DNA of 64,000 nucleotides from Rutpela maculata. Its lineage: Eukaryota; Arthropoda; Insecta; Coleoptera; Cerambycidae. A program made the position numbers and the translations under genes. Position 1 is the stretch's first letter, and every line of letters begins with the position of its first letter. Shown here piece after piece: positions 21,380-31,174 of the stretch. The notes below the pieces were generated by a model. The model saw only the letters and a program-made list of their open reading frames with translations, searched no databases and was not told the DNA's origin. The stretch is from the NCBI GenBank assembly GCA_936432065.2, contig OW386291.2, positions 14,733,821 to 14,797,820 on the forward strand. Reading direction: 5' to 3'.

Positions 21380-22432
21380 AAAAATCGATCCAAGACAGTA
21401 ATGACTGCTGAAAAAGCTCAAAATGTCTAAATTTTGTTAAAGTGATAAAAAAACTGCATCAGGTCCGACGTAATCTTCATAAAGTGCCCCCTATAGGGTT
21501 GAGAACAACCACCCTCAAGTTTAAAGGACACAAAACAAGAGAAAACGTAAAATCCAACAGGATTTCTATTTTGCGTAGTACTCTAAAATAGAACTAGAAA
21601 CTTACGTACCATCAACGTCCTAGAGTGTCAACGCTCAGATGGTGTGAAAACTACCCCCTATGTAAGATTTTTCCATAAAAAGTTACAGTGACTTTTATAA
21701 AAATTTGAAACACCTGCGTTGTGGGGAAGTGAGACTATGTTCGACCCTGTGCTTGAAAACCACCCCCACGGGGTTGCGAGATGCGTCCCTATATCCGTAG
21801 GATGTTGGAAAAACAGAGAGAAACTAACCGGATTTACATTTTTATGGATGCTATGATTAGCAAAAATCGTGTGGCACACTTCCAGCGTCCTACGGATATA
21901 GGGTTAGCATCTCGCAACCCCATGGGGGTGGTTTTCAAGCACGGTGTCGAACATAGTCTAGTTTCTTCTCACTTCCACACAACGCAGGTGTTTTGAATTT
22001 TTATAGAAGTCACTGTAACTTTTTATAGATAAATCTTACATAGGGGGTAGTTTTCACACCATCTGAGGGATGACACTGTAGGACGTTGATGGTACAATTG
22101 GCGTCAGCTTAAACTCACCGCTGTTGGAAATGCTCTCTTTCTAACACGCCCCACTACAAATAAGGTTAGAAAAGGAGCATCTCTAACTGTGGTGAGTTTA
22201 AGGTGACGGCGATGGTACGTAAGTTTCTAGTTCTGTTTTAGAGTACTACGCAAAATAGAAATCCTGTTGGATTTTACGTTTTCTGTTTTTTGGTGTCCTT
22301 TAAACTTCAACCCTATAGGGGCAGTTTATGTAGATTACGTCGGATCTGATGCAGTTTCTTATGACTTTAACAAAACTTAGACATTTCGAGCTTTTTCAGC
22401 AGTCATTACTATTTTGGATCGACTTTTTTATA
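21380..22432. mobile_element. Large inverted-repeat element
   Basis: The left arm (TCGATCCAAGACAGTAATGA, AATCCAACAGGATTTCTATT, ACCACCCCCACGGGGTTGCG) is matched inverted on the right arm, meeting near 21840. The outer ends are near AAAATCGATCC and GGATCGACTTTTT. The arms are about 450 bases with many small differences, and the right arm is interrupted by a 115-bp insertion. No coding capacity. No target duplication was identified. Confidence 0.7.
22096..22210. mobile_element. 115-bp MITE with exact 8-bp TSD
   Basis: The right arm reads GATGGTAC, then 115 extra bases, then GATGGTAC again; the left arm of the host repeat has GTACCATC only once, so the insert boundaries are directly visible. The insert has inverted ends: GCGTCAGCTTAAACTCACCG matched by GGTGAGTTTAAGGTGACGGC. 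An 8-bp duplication suggests a hAT-type source. Confidence 0.75.
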
Positions 22433-22472
22433 ATGACAAATTTAATGTACGGCATTATTACGTACAAATGCA

Positions 22473-22553
22473 GACGTCATTAAGACGTCACTTTTTGGTA
22501 ACATGACATCGCCGACGAATAGTTACCAAAAAATGACGTCAAAATGACGTGAC
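22473..22553. repeat. Short hairpin with GACGTCA words
   Basis: AGACGTCATTAAGACGTCAC..TTTTTGGTAAC on the left pairs with GTTACCAAAAAATGACGTCA and AAATGACGTG on the right. It is probably a very short MITE or the end of one. The TGACGTCA-like words would match CRE/bZIP sites but there is no sign of regulatory use. Confidence 0.45.
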
Positions 22554-22565
22554 CGTGTTGCCTGG

Positions 22566-22750
22566 GTTACTATCGACAAAGCAATGGAACTAGAGTATAC
22601 TTACTAGGGAGGTATGACGAAAAGTACTTTTTCATTATCCCTCTCTCGTAAGTATACTCTAATTGTTTTGTCGATCGTAAGTGACGCTTTATGTACCCAA
22701 AATACTTGTTTCCATTGGCAACGGGTCGTTATTTTTCACAACGTTCTAGG
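22566..22750. repeat. Dispersed repeat with GTATACTT palindrome
   Basis: TCGACAAAGCAATGGAACTA then AGAGTATACTTAC is matched inverted by GTAAGTATACTCTAATTG and TTTTGTCGATCG. The downstream part (TTGGCAACGGGTCGTTATTT) recurs at 62483-62620, so this is a family member. Confidence 0.55.
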
Positions 22751-23871
22751 GAAATAAAGTAAATTTGGGAAAATTTCCTCTTTTATGTAACAAGCATTAA
22801 ATTATGTTTTAAATTTTTTGGAAGTAAATCCAAACAAGTCTTACTTGCTATAATATCTTCTGTATCCAACATTTTCAAAAATGTTCAGAGTTAGTATAAT
22901 AATATGATTTAATTTATCTTGGCACTGGTTGTCATTTGAATAGAAGCCGCGTCCTAAATTTATTTTATTGACGGTTGCCATGGATATTCCAAGCATCGCT
23001 TCCTTTACTATTTGCCTAGCAAATATGAAATCTTACTCAAATAATCATAGTTTTCCACTACTTTTTCTTAAGTTTTTTTCTAGTTTTATGATTCATATTC
23101 ATATTCAAATTCAAATATAATATGCTCGAATACTTTAATGCTCGAATACTTGCAAACCTCGGCCTTACGGGCCTCGGCTTGTATTCGCGCCTGTATTCTC
23201 GACCAAAAATGGTGCACTTACGGCCCCTGGTACATAATAGTTATTTATGTATTTTACAGGTCGAGAACACAGTGCAAACCGAAGCCTACAGGACTGAGGC
23301 TTGGCAAGTATTCGAGGTCTGTAAGTACACAATACAAGCCGAAGGTATATACGACGTTTTTCGTACTACTAGCAATATTATAATTTTTAGGAAAATTCAT
23401 TCATAATTATTATATTTCAAGATTCGTCGCACTCATTTAGTGGTTGGCTTAGATTCTAATTGGAGTGTATTTGTTTTCTGCTATGGTTACTGTCAATAAG
23501 TTGTCAAATTGATAACTTCATAATTATTTCCGCCATTCAAGTTATTTACGTGAGTTTTTGCAATAAAAATATGTATTATGATGAAAGTATCTACACTCAG
23601 GAGGCAGCCAAAAATGTGTGTGCTTCGTTGGTGCCGGAATGTCATTATTATTTAGCTACTTATTACTTCACATTTTTGCCCTAGGGCATAAAAGTAAATT
23701 TACTTTTTTGGTTTAGGGCATAAAAGTAAATTTTGTGCTTTTTTGTCTATAAGCTGTAAGTGACACTTTCATAACACTGACAGATGTCAAAAAATAACAC
23801 TTACAGAGCTAGTAGTACGAAAATAACTATTATTACTTTTCTTCATTTTCAAGTAGATTAAAAACATATAG
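22751..23871. other. Unassigned DNA with short local repeats
   Basis: ATGCTCGAATACTT occurs twice in a row at about 23120-23150, and GGGCATAAAAGTAAATTT twice at about 23685-23735. The block 23150-23350 is richer in CCTCGGC/GAGGC words and partly self-complementary. No gene was recognised. Confidence 0.35.
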
Positions 23872-24182
23872 CCAGGGGAGGTAGCCACAATTTTCGTGAA
23901 ATCATTTCTATAAAGCTAGATTTTTTTCCCATGAGAGCTTAGACAGTATCAATGATGAAGGTGCAATTCTGCCAATCTATAAGTTCTGCAAAAATGAATA
24001 AAAAATTAAACATGTTGCAAAAGGAGATATCGATTTTCTGAAATGTCACAAAATGCCACTTTTGATTCGTTCGTGCCGAGCCGAATTTTCGAATTTCGCC
24101 ATGCAATTTACGATCAGGTTTATCTGGAAGACTTCCTCTTTACGTCGCGAGATCGTACGGCCGTCCCAATGGTGTTTTTTCG

Positions 24183-24991
24183 TAGTAAGACATTTTTGTC
24201 ACTCCATTTTTTCCCAGCCGCTTTTGTCACTGCATTTTCCTCACTGACCTTTTTTCCCACTGCTTCTTTTTCCCACTGCCCCTTCTTTTCCACTATGTGT
24301 TTATCATTTTTTTTTCTAGAAGTACCCAAGGTAGTTATTGACTTGGTTAGGCATTTGTTTTCTGTCAAATTCAACGAAGTAAACAGTTTGGTATCTGTCA
24401 TTTGGTATCTCATTCCGTACAAATTTCATTTCAAATTTAATTTCTTTTCATTGAAAATTAAAAATGGTTGTGGAATTGGTGCAGTCTGTGAAAAATTACA
24501 TGTTGAACATCAACGGCTTTTTGTATTACAAGCACACGGAAAGAAATGGACGTGTCTTCTGGAAATGTAAATTGTATCCAGAATGTGGGGCTCGTGCAGT
24601 CACCCGGTCTATGATGACACACGGTCAAGTACGTTATTGTGAATTGCAATAAAAAGTTTCTAAGTATTAATAATATTTTATCCCGCTAGGTGAATGAAGT
24701 CATAAAAGGCATAGAACAATCGCCGCATAACAACCATGCCCCGAACGTTGAGGAAGTGAAAGCAGCAAAAATCAAATCGAGATTGAAAAAACGCGCCGAA
24801 GAACAACTTCATTGAATTTGACAGAAAACAAATGCTTAACCAAGTCAATAACTGCATTGGGTACTTCTAAAAAAAAAATGACAAACACGTAGTGGAAAAG
24901 ACAACTGTGGAATAAAATGACCTGTGGAAAAAAAAACTATGGGAAAAAATGGCCAGTGGAAAAACCAAAGTGACAAAAATGTCGTACATTC
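24183..24991 (+). mobile_element. MULE-like element with FLYWCH gene
   Basis: The insert starts TAGTAAGACATTTTTGTCAC and ends GTGACAAAAATGTCGTACAT plus TC. The direct repeat GTGTTTTTTCG / GTGTTTTTCG flanks it, about 9-10 bases as in Mutator-like elements; the unfilled copy at 42447-43195 has this word once (near 42629), confirming the limits. Further inverted words inside (TTCTAGAAGTACCCAAGG and CCTTGGGTACTTCTA forms, CTTGGTTAGGCATTTG) extend the TIRs to about 200 bases on each side. It carries one short gene; no MULE transposase is present, so it is non-autonomous. Confidence 0.75.
24464..24814 (+). pseudogene. FLYWCH zinc-finger protein of a MULE, short
   Basis: The start ATG at 24464 gives MVVELVQSVKNYMLNINGFL, then YYKHTERNGRVFWKCKL and CGARAVTRSMMTHGQ. 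This is a FLYWCH-type zinc finger: aromatic-rich FLYYK, a W-x-C, YPECGARAVT and a later H-x-H. A probable intron begins GTACGT at 24629 and ends CCCGCTAG at 24689. The next exon reads VNEVIKGIEQSPHNHAPNVE, giving the HNH zinc ligands, and ends KKRAEEQLH with a stop at 24812-24814. FLYWCH domains bind DNA and are common in insect Mutator-like elements, where a transposase domain normally follows. Here the protein ends early, so it is a truncated derivative. It might still be expressed as a small DNA-binding protein, but nothing shows that. Confidence 0.65.
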
Positions 24992-25391
24992 GTGTTTTTC
25001 GAAAAATATGAATGTGTCAAGATTGCATGTTTTTGTAATTTTTTAGGTTCCGAAATGCAAGCTGTTTTTTGCCATTTTTCGCAGATATCTCCGAAACGGT
25101 GTGAGTTAGCTCGAAATAAAAAATAAGGTCAAAGAGTATTTTCCCCTACGAATCTTTTGCTTTCATCAGAATTTTGATTTTTTTTTTCGTTTCGGAGAAA
25201 CTACTAAAATGTCGGCCATGTACGGAAAAAAAATTGCAAATTTCGAGCTTCTACAGTTGGCAACTTTTTAATCTTGGTAATTTAAATAGAATTAAATTTG
25301 CTTCCTTGGAAGATTTAACAAAGATCCACTAGAGGCAGCACTATGTTTTGATTTTCCTATTGACAGCAACGTTAAACGTACTTTTTCAAAA

Positions 25392-28290
25392 TGAAATTAA
25401 CGGAAGGTGATGTACCTGGAGCAAAATTGACATTTGCAAAAGTACAAGACCATCTTGTCCGGGATTTAAAATGATGGCTTGCATGTCGTGGTTTACCTGT
25501 ATCAGGTAATAAAAATGTACTAGTAGAAAGATTAGTTGTCGTTGATTATTCGTCTTAAATATTTAAATATTTTATGTTAATTTTGTTATTAATACTTTTT
25601 TTATATTTAAGAATTAAGGATTGTATTGTGAATGGTAATGGTCAATTTTTTTTTATCGGAATTGATGGTGGTAAATGTTTAGAAGATAAACAGCAACGCA
25701 TGATATTACTTAATCCAATTCTACCAAGCTTAACATCCCGCACCTTTCCTTCTTCAAACTGGTGAATTTTCCCATCCAGGGCTATTCCTCGTACTTTTTG
25801 CTAAGCTATAATTATATTACTACTGGTCCTAGTGATAGTTTAGACTCAAATGATCCCTTATCTAATGTGATGAAAAGCTTCCTAACTGTGGCAACTCGAA
25901 AGCACTGCAAAGAGGAAGACAATATTCTTTGAGTGATTTTGTATTAAATATGGAAGATATCGCAAATGATTTGTCATACTTCTTAAGGGCAGACGTAAAA
26001 TCTTCTTTTAGAACATTTGTGACATATAAAACAAGCATAGCTTTTGATAATAATAGTAGTAAAATTATTAATGCCCAGTGTCAGTGGCCAGCATCTGCTT
26101 CGAGGAATTGTTCTCATATTGTTGCTTTACTTTATAAGCTTGAAGATTACACTGTAGCTACGGTTATGATGCTCTTACATGCACTTCAAAATTAAAAGAA
26201 TGGAATAAGTGTAAAAAATTAGACAACAATCCTGACAATATTTTAACAGCTACACTCAAAGAAATAGTATGGGTAAATTCAACAAAAAAAATGGTCAACT
26301 AACAATATCATTAATTTTGTTAAACTAAATTATATTGATGGTATTTTTAAACAAAAGGTGATTGTTATTTTAATTAATAAAAAGTTGTACAACAAAACAA
26401 ACATTAACTTAAAAAATAGATGAATAAGACTATTATTTTTTTCGTCTGACTATTATTTTCTTGAATTCTGTTAAATTAAACTAGATAATAGTATATTTAA
26501 TTTTTACCATTGTCGAATTGTAATTGTAAACCCAGTAGCAGTTTGCTCTACTATTATAGTTGGCAGATAAACCAATATTATTGTAGAGTTAACCCGCAGT
26601 TCTGTTTACATAAACATAACATCGTTCTGCCATCCACTTTGATGAATTAAGACGTCGCATCAGCGCTTTTGTTTGCAAATAGCAAATAGTATGGGTTGAA
26701 TCAATAAAAAAAAATAGTATATATATATTATTCATTTTGTTAAATTGAAGTATATTTAATAGTATTTTTAAACAAAAGGTGATTGTCACACAACAAAATA
26801 AACATTAACTTAAAAATAGGTGCATAAGACTATATTTTTTATTCATCTTACTAATAATTTGTTGAATTTTGTCAAATGAAACTAGATAAATAGTAGACTT
26901 TATTTTTAAGTAATATCGAATTGTAATTTTAACCCAGTATTAGTTCGCTGTATTATTGTACTTTGTAGACAAACCAATATTATTGTTGTCTTCTAGAAGT
27001 TCTAAAAGGGAATTACCATAAAATTTGCTTGCTTACCACGTAGTCTATTACAGAAATTATTCCTAGATGACGCCACATACAAATCACTGAAAATAATCAA
27101 CCAGGCATTATCTTATACTCTTATGAATTTATAGAAAATTAATAACATGATTGCAATGTTCAAATTCTCTAAAAATGTCACTGTACTATTTAATTTGTTG
27201 TTCTACAAGAAGTATGATTATTAAACTACTATTTGTTTACGAAAACCAATAAAGTTGTTGTATGACTATTCTTTTCTGATTGATTTAACTACGAAACTAG
27301 ATAGGCGCGATTTCATATGTTCTTTTTGGTTGAATCCGCCTATCATTTTTTTTGAGTGTAGCTATCCTACAAAACGTAAACATCCGAAGAAATCGATCGT
27401 TAATTTTAATCCAAAAAAGAAGCAAAATATTTAAATGATAATCACTATAAAAAACAGTTCACGTCAAGATTTGTTAAAATAATTCAATATAAAAAAAAAC
27501 TAATTGCATGTGGGGTACTTTGTTAAGTATAAAGTATGATAATTATGACTTGAATCCTGATAAAAAATTAACATTAAAATTAAAAATTGACCAGTTAATA
27601 ATGAATTTAACTTCGGTCGAATCTGGAGCGGTTAAAATCGATATAGAGCAAAATAGTTTGAATTGACTAATCGAAAGACAACTTAGAATCACAGCATCGG
27701 AATGCAAAATTTTTTTTTTGCAAGTACAGAATTGACAAATTATGGTGTAAAAATGATACAAGTCATTTACCTCAGATCGTGTATGGTCGCGAAAATGAAG
27801 CTAACGCAATAATCGATTTTGAAATTAATAATGATTTGATTGTTAAAAAGTGTGGTCTCTTTGTAAACGTATCATTTCCGGGTTTGGGATGAGGTCAAGA
27901 TGGTTTGATATTTGAAATTGATAAGCTCGTTTCATGTATTGAAGTAAAATGTCCACAAGTATTAAAAAATTGTTCTCCTTTCGATCTAAATAAAGTAAAT
28001 TCATAGAAATTATGTTACACTGTTAGAGATAATCAAATTTACTTAAAAAGGAACCAGAGTTATTATTTTCAAATTAAATTAACGCTTGCTATATTAGGTT
28101 TAGAGTACTGCAACTTCATTATCTGCTCTGAGCCTCATAGTTTTGCTACCGAAAGAATAAATCGAGATGAAAAATTCATTAACGCATTAACACAAAAGCT
28201 AGCCAAAGTGCATAAAATTTTAGCTGGTGAATTTTCTGAAATGCGATTGCCAAGAAATTTGTCACTATCTAATCGAAAATTGACATTCAT
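25392..28290 (+). pseudogene. SAP + SWIM + YqaJ-type nuclease gene, broken
   Basis: The ATG at 25392 begins MKLTEGDVPGAKLTF, followed by LVRDLK, a TGA, then WLACRGLPVSGNKNVLVERL: a SAP motif, usually DNA-binding, with one internal stop (probably CGA to TGA). Around 26080-26150 comes NAQCQWPASASRNCSHIVAL and LYKLEDYT, a SWIM-like zinc ligand set (C..C..n..C.H) followed by the ALL.KLE words of this family. After a 1.1-kb insertion the nuclease part appears: LIERQLRITASECKIF near 27680, YGRENEANAI, CGLFVNV, GQDGLIFEI, CIEVKCPQV and SYYFQIKLTLAILG. The Asp of DG and the Glu and Lys of EVK are the catalytic set of YqaJ / lambda-exonuclease-like enzymes and are retained. Many stops and frame changes make the copy dead. 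Proteins with this arrangement are widespread and uncharacterised in arthropods; position inside TIRs suggests an element-encoded enzyme. Confidence 0.65.
26252..27359. mobile_element. Insertion with tandem ~410-bp units in the SWIM-YqaJ gene
   Basis: It begins ACACTCAAAGAAATAGTATG and ends TTTTTTTTGAGTGT, with AGCT repeated on both sides (26248-26251 and 27360-27363) as a likely short target duplication. Inside, two long similar units follow each other: both contain TTTTTAAACAAAAGGTGATT, AAACATTAACTTAAAAA, ATAAGACTAT and AAACCAATATTATTG, at about 26285-26580 and 26700-26990, and a weaker third piece near 27180-27290. No coding capacity. Confidence 0.55.
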
Positions 28291-28550
28291 ACATTTTTAA
28301 ATTGCTATTCTTTTTTATTTCTTTAAGTCAAAAACTTGACTTTTATTTTTGCAGTTGAATGAGTATCTAAGGGTTTAAAGTTGTTGATTGTTAGTAGCTT
28401 TAAGCATGTTACATTATATGTTTGGTGCTTTCAAATTTTATGTAAGAAATTATAATTACAAATTATTTTTGTATTTTTAATTTATTAAATTTAAAATAAT
28501 ATTAATTATTTATACTACTAATGGTTCTTGAAAATTAACAAGCATGGCAA

Positions 28551-28842
28551 TTACAAAAGTAATAATATAACCTCATAAAATAAACAATTACTAACATTTG
28601 ATACAGTCACTGATAACGGATGTGTGTTTTCAATTGTTGGACCATTAGAATTCATAAAATGTTTAGTACAAACATGAGTATGTATCTTTATTTTTTCTAT
28701 TGTTAAATCTGTTCTTTGCGATAAATGAATCCACTCCAAACTCTTGTCAACTTGCGGTTTTATAAAACGCATAAATTTTACACTATCCTGCTTGAATCGA
28801 CTGTCAGATGTACAATTCGCGAATGCTCAATGTTTAGTGGGC
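28551..28842 (-). pseudogene. THAP-type zinc finger gene fragment
   Basis: On the minus strand from 28842: MPTKH, a stop, AFANCTSDSRFKQDSVKFMR, then FIKPQVDKSLEWIHLSQRTD, LTIEKIKIHTHVCTKHFM and NSNGPTIENTHPLS. This is a THAP domain: the first Cys of the C-x4-C pair has become a stop (TGT to TGA in KHC.FANC), the second Cys is present, the conserved Trp is in LEWIHL, and C-x2-H is VCTKH. The following HF..GNGPT..HP pattern is typical of THAP proteins of metazoan mobile DNA. THAP domains bind DNA and occur in transposases and accessory proteins. It lies convergent to the SAP-SWIM-YqaJ gene and inside the same TIRs. After HPLS the frame loses recognisable content, perhaps at a splice site. Confidence 0.6.
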
Positions 28843-29941
28843 ATGATAAATTAATTTTTAATTTTTTTATTCACAGTATTTATTTATTTTAATAATAATA
28901 AGAGGTACATTTAACGTTGCTGTCAATAGGAAAATCAAAACATGTGTACCCCCACTAGTGCTGCCTCTAGTGGATCTTTTTTAAATCTTCCGAGGGAAAA
29001 GGCTAATTCCGACGAAAATTAAGGAATTAGAGGGGGCGGGATTTGGGATTTTTTTTTTTCGGTAAAATTTCTCCATATTGTTAATTGGTAATTAACTGAA
29101 ATCGATCTCATATACGATGTTCACTTAATATCATGTACTACTTTGACGCTCCGTTAATCTCGGCTCTTCGAAACAAAGGTTTCTGAGAAAAATTATTTTT
29201 TTAAGATTTACATACACTCTATAGAAAAACGTGTAATTTCCTACATTTCCTCGAATATCTCGATAATTATGGTTTTTTTCGAAAAATTTGTAGACAGCTT
29301 ATGTAAAAAGAATTGATTGGGCTTTCCGACACTTTTCTATTGCAAAAACATGCAATCTTGACATGCTCATATTTTTCGAAAAACACAATTGGGATGGCCG
29401 TACGATGTCGCGACGCAAAAAGGAAGTCTTCCAGATAAACCTGATCGTAAATTGCGCAACGAAATTCGAAAATTCGGCTCGGCACGAACGAATCAAAAAT
29501 GGCATTTTGTGACATTTCAGAAAATCGATAACTCTTTTCACAACATGTTGTTTAATTTTTTATTCATTTTTACAGAACTTAAAGATTGGCAGAATTGCAC
29601 CTTCATCATTGATGCTGCCTAAGCTATCATGGGAAAAAAACTAGCTTTATGATATTAACGCGATTAATATATCCTTACTTTATTAAACAATCAAAACTTA
29701 CATTTTCAAAAAAATCGACCAATAGGATTTGTTTAAAGTGAGAAAAACGGCTATCGGTAAGTGGAAAAAATCGAGAAAAATGTATGTTACTTTTTTCTAG
29801 TAGCCATGTGTCAAACTAAAAAAAGTCATTGAAATTATTAAAATCTGACATTTCAAGTTTTCATCTTGGTTTCTGTACACAAAATGAATGAGAAAAAGCG
29901 ATTTGGTGATGTTTCACAAGAAAATATTAATTAACACAGTT

Positions 29942-30058
29942 ATGAATGAAAGCGTCCCAGTTAAAACGAGAAACACTAAAAATTCTATATGGAAACAATT
30001 TAAAGCTTTTTGCAAAGAGCATTATTCCCTCGATACGACTACTATGATGAACTTGTAA
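29942..30058 (+). pseudogene. Possible fragment of a repeat-associated protein
   Basis: A short frame reads MNESVPVKTRNTKNSIWKQF then KAFCKEHYSLDTTTMMNL and a stop. The pattern VP.KT...T...W..F..WC recalls N-terminal domains of some element-encoded proteins related to tyrosine-recombinase (Crypton-like) families, but the piece is too short to be sure. Downstream ILTDWGYNMIKK in another frame may continue it. Confidence 0.25.
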
Positions 30059-30217
30059 ATATTTTGACTGACTGGGGTTATAACATGATCAAAAAACATT
30101 AGAAAATGTTTTTATTTTTTATTATAAATCATTATTTTTAAAACATTAAATAAACAGTTTTGTTGTTTTAATAATTATTTTAGATCATGTTTGTTAATCA
30201 TATATTAATCTTCTGTA

Positions 30218-30436
30218 ATACACACGAGGTTGATTTTTTACTTGGGTAAATTTTTTTTGAGTGACTCAAACCTGTTTTCCATGAAAATTATGCTCGAATT
30301 AAGGGACATAGGAAAAATCGCTCCACTTCGTGTCGCGATTTTTCCATGCCCTTAATTCTCGAATAATTTTCATGGGAAAACAGGTTTTTGTCCAAAAAAA
30401 TTTTACCCGGTAAAAAATCGACCTCTTGTGCATCAT
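30218..30436. mobile_element. Hairpin MITE, about 220 bp
   Basis: ACACGAGGTTGATTTTTTAC, CTGTTTTCCATGAAAATTAT and GAATTAAGGGACATAGGAAA on the left pair with their complements on the right; the fold point is near the word GCGATTTTT at about 30340. Mismatches are few. No target duplication was assigned. Confidence 0.65.
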
Positions 30437-31174
30437 TGCCCGAAAAATCTGTCGCTATCTCCCTAGCTAATATATTATGTTCTCGATCTCTCCTCAGGTC
30501 CAGCTACACTCCCTTATATTATATGCTTTATTTATTTCTATTTCTTGCTTTATTTTCACGCCATCATTTAACTAGAGAGACTAACATGTCATCTTAAGTT
30601 TGGCCATTTAATACATGTTTACCATTAAGTTGATATGACACTTCAGAAGAATAAGCTGAAAACGATCCATAATAATCGAGTTATATAATTTTAAAATGAA
30701 TTAAGTACACATAAAGCAACGAAAAATATAAACCGTAAACATTTTAACGCTGAAACCCGCTCTGATCTCAATTATCAAGTTTTCTGTGTAGGTCGCTAGG
30801 GACCCTCCTACAAATGTGTGGTCTATTAGGGTACACAGCGGCAACTCCAGATTATCCTACTGAGATAATTAAGTCTTGCGGTTGAACAGATCCACCGATA
30901 TCTCCATAAATATCTGGCGACCCACAGATGCTTACCCGAATTATTCAAATTAAGCTCGTTGATTGGGCATAACAGCAAAAAGGTTCAAATATGTTAACAT
31001 TTCCGTTAAACAAAATATTGGATATGGCGATAATCCAATACAGGATCTATTTATATCTTACTTATTATTAACAGGCTTCTATTAACTTGACCATAACATT
31101 GTGAGCAAATCTCTTTTCTTCTTCTTCTTTTCTCCCACTTCTAATGGGGAATTTGCTCATTTTTTAAAATTCCA
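30437..31174. other. Unassigned DNA
   Basis: No gene or repeat was recognised. The stretch 30780-30960 is less AT-rich (TCGCTAGGGACCCTCC, AACAGATCCACCGATATCTC) and could be part of an unrecognised element. Confidence 0.3.

Larger units (their letters stand above)
25302..28998. mobile_element. TIR element encoding SAP-SWIM-YqaJ and THAP proteins
   Basis: The left end TTCCTTGGAAGATTTAACA continues AAGATCCACTAGAGGCAGCA and later TTTTCCTATTGACAGCAACG. The right end has the same words inverted (GCTGCCTCTAGTGGATCTTT), with one 12-base difference, giving TIRs of about 85-95 bases. The empty host copy at 42447-43195 lacks the whole block, so it is an insertion. A degenerate duplication around GCT (AAATTTGCT / AAAAGGCT) may be an 8-9-bp target duplication. 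Inside are a plus-strand gene with SAP, SWIM and YqaJ-nuclease parts and a minus-strand THAP gene. No known transposase type was seen. A later 1.1-kb insertion interrupts the plus-strand gene. Confidence 0.7.
23872..29676. mobile_element. TIR element hosting two nested elements
   Basis: The left end region (CCCATGAGAGCTTAGACAG, GGTGCAATTCTGCCAATC, GATTCGTTCGTGCCGAGCCG, GATCAGGTTTATCTGGAAGA) recurs inverted at 29270-29660. The interior right part (AATTAGAGGGGGCGGGATTT) and the left part are both found, without the nested insertions, in the partial copy at 42447-43195. Subtracting the two insertions leaves a host element of about 1.3 kb with no coding capacity. The extreme ends are uncertain by about 20 bases. 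Confidence 0.7.

Noticed and set aside
22473..22553. TGACGTCA words as CRE regulatory sites
   Set aside because: They lie in the stem of a hairpin repeat with no gene nearby.
24043..24570. 175-codon plus-strand frame
   Set aside because: It runs across the junction of the host TIR and the MULE TIR and overlaps the FLYWCH gene in another frame; it has no recognisable protein features.
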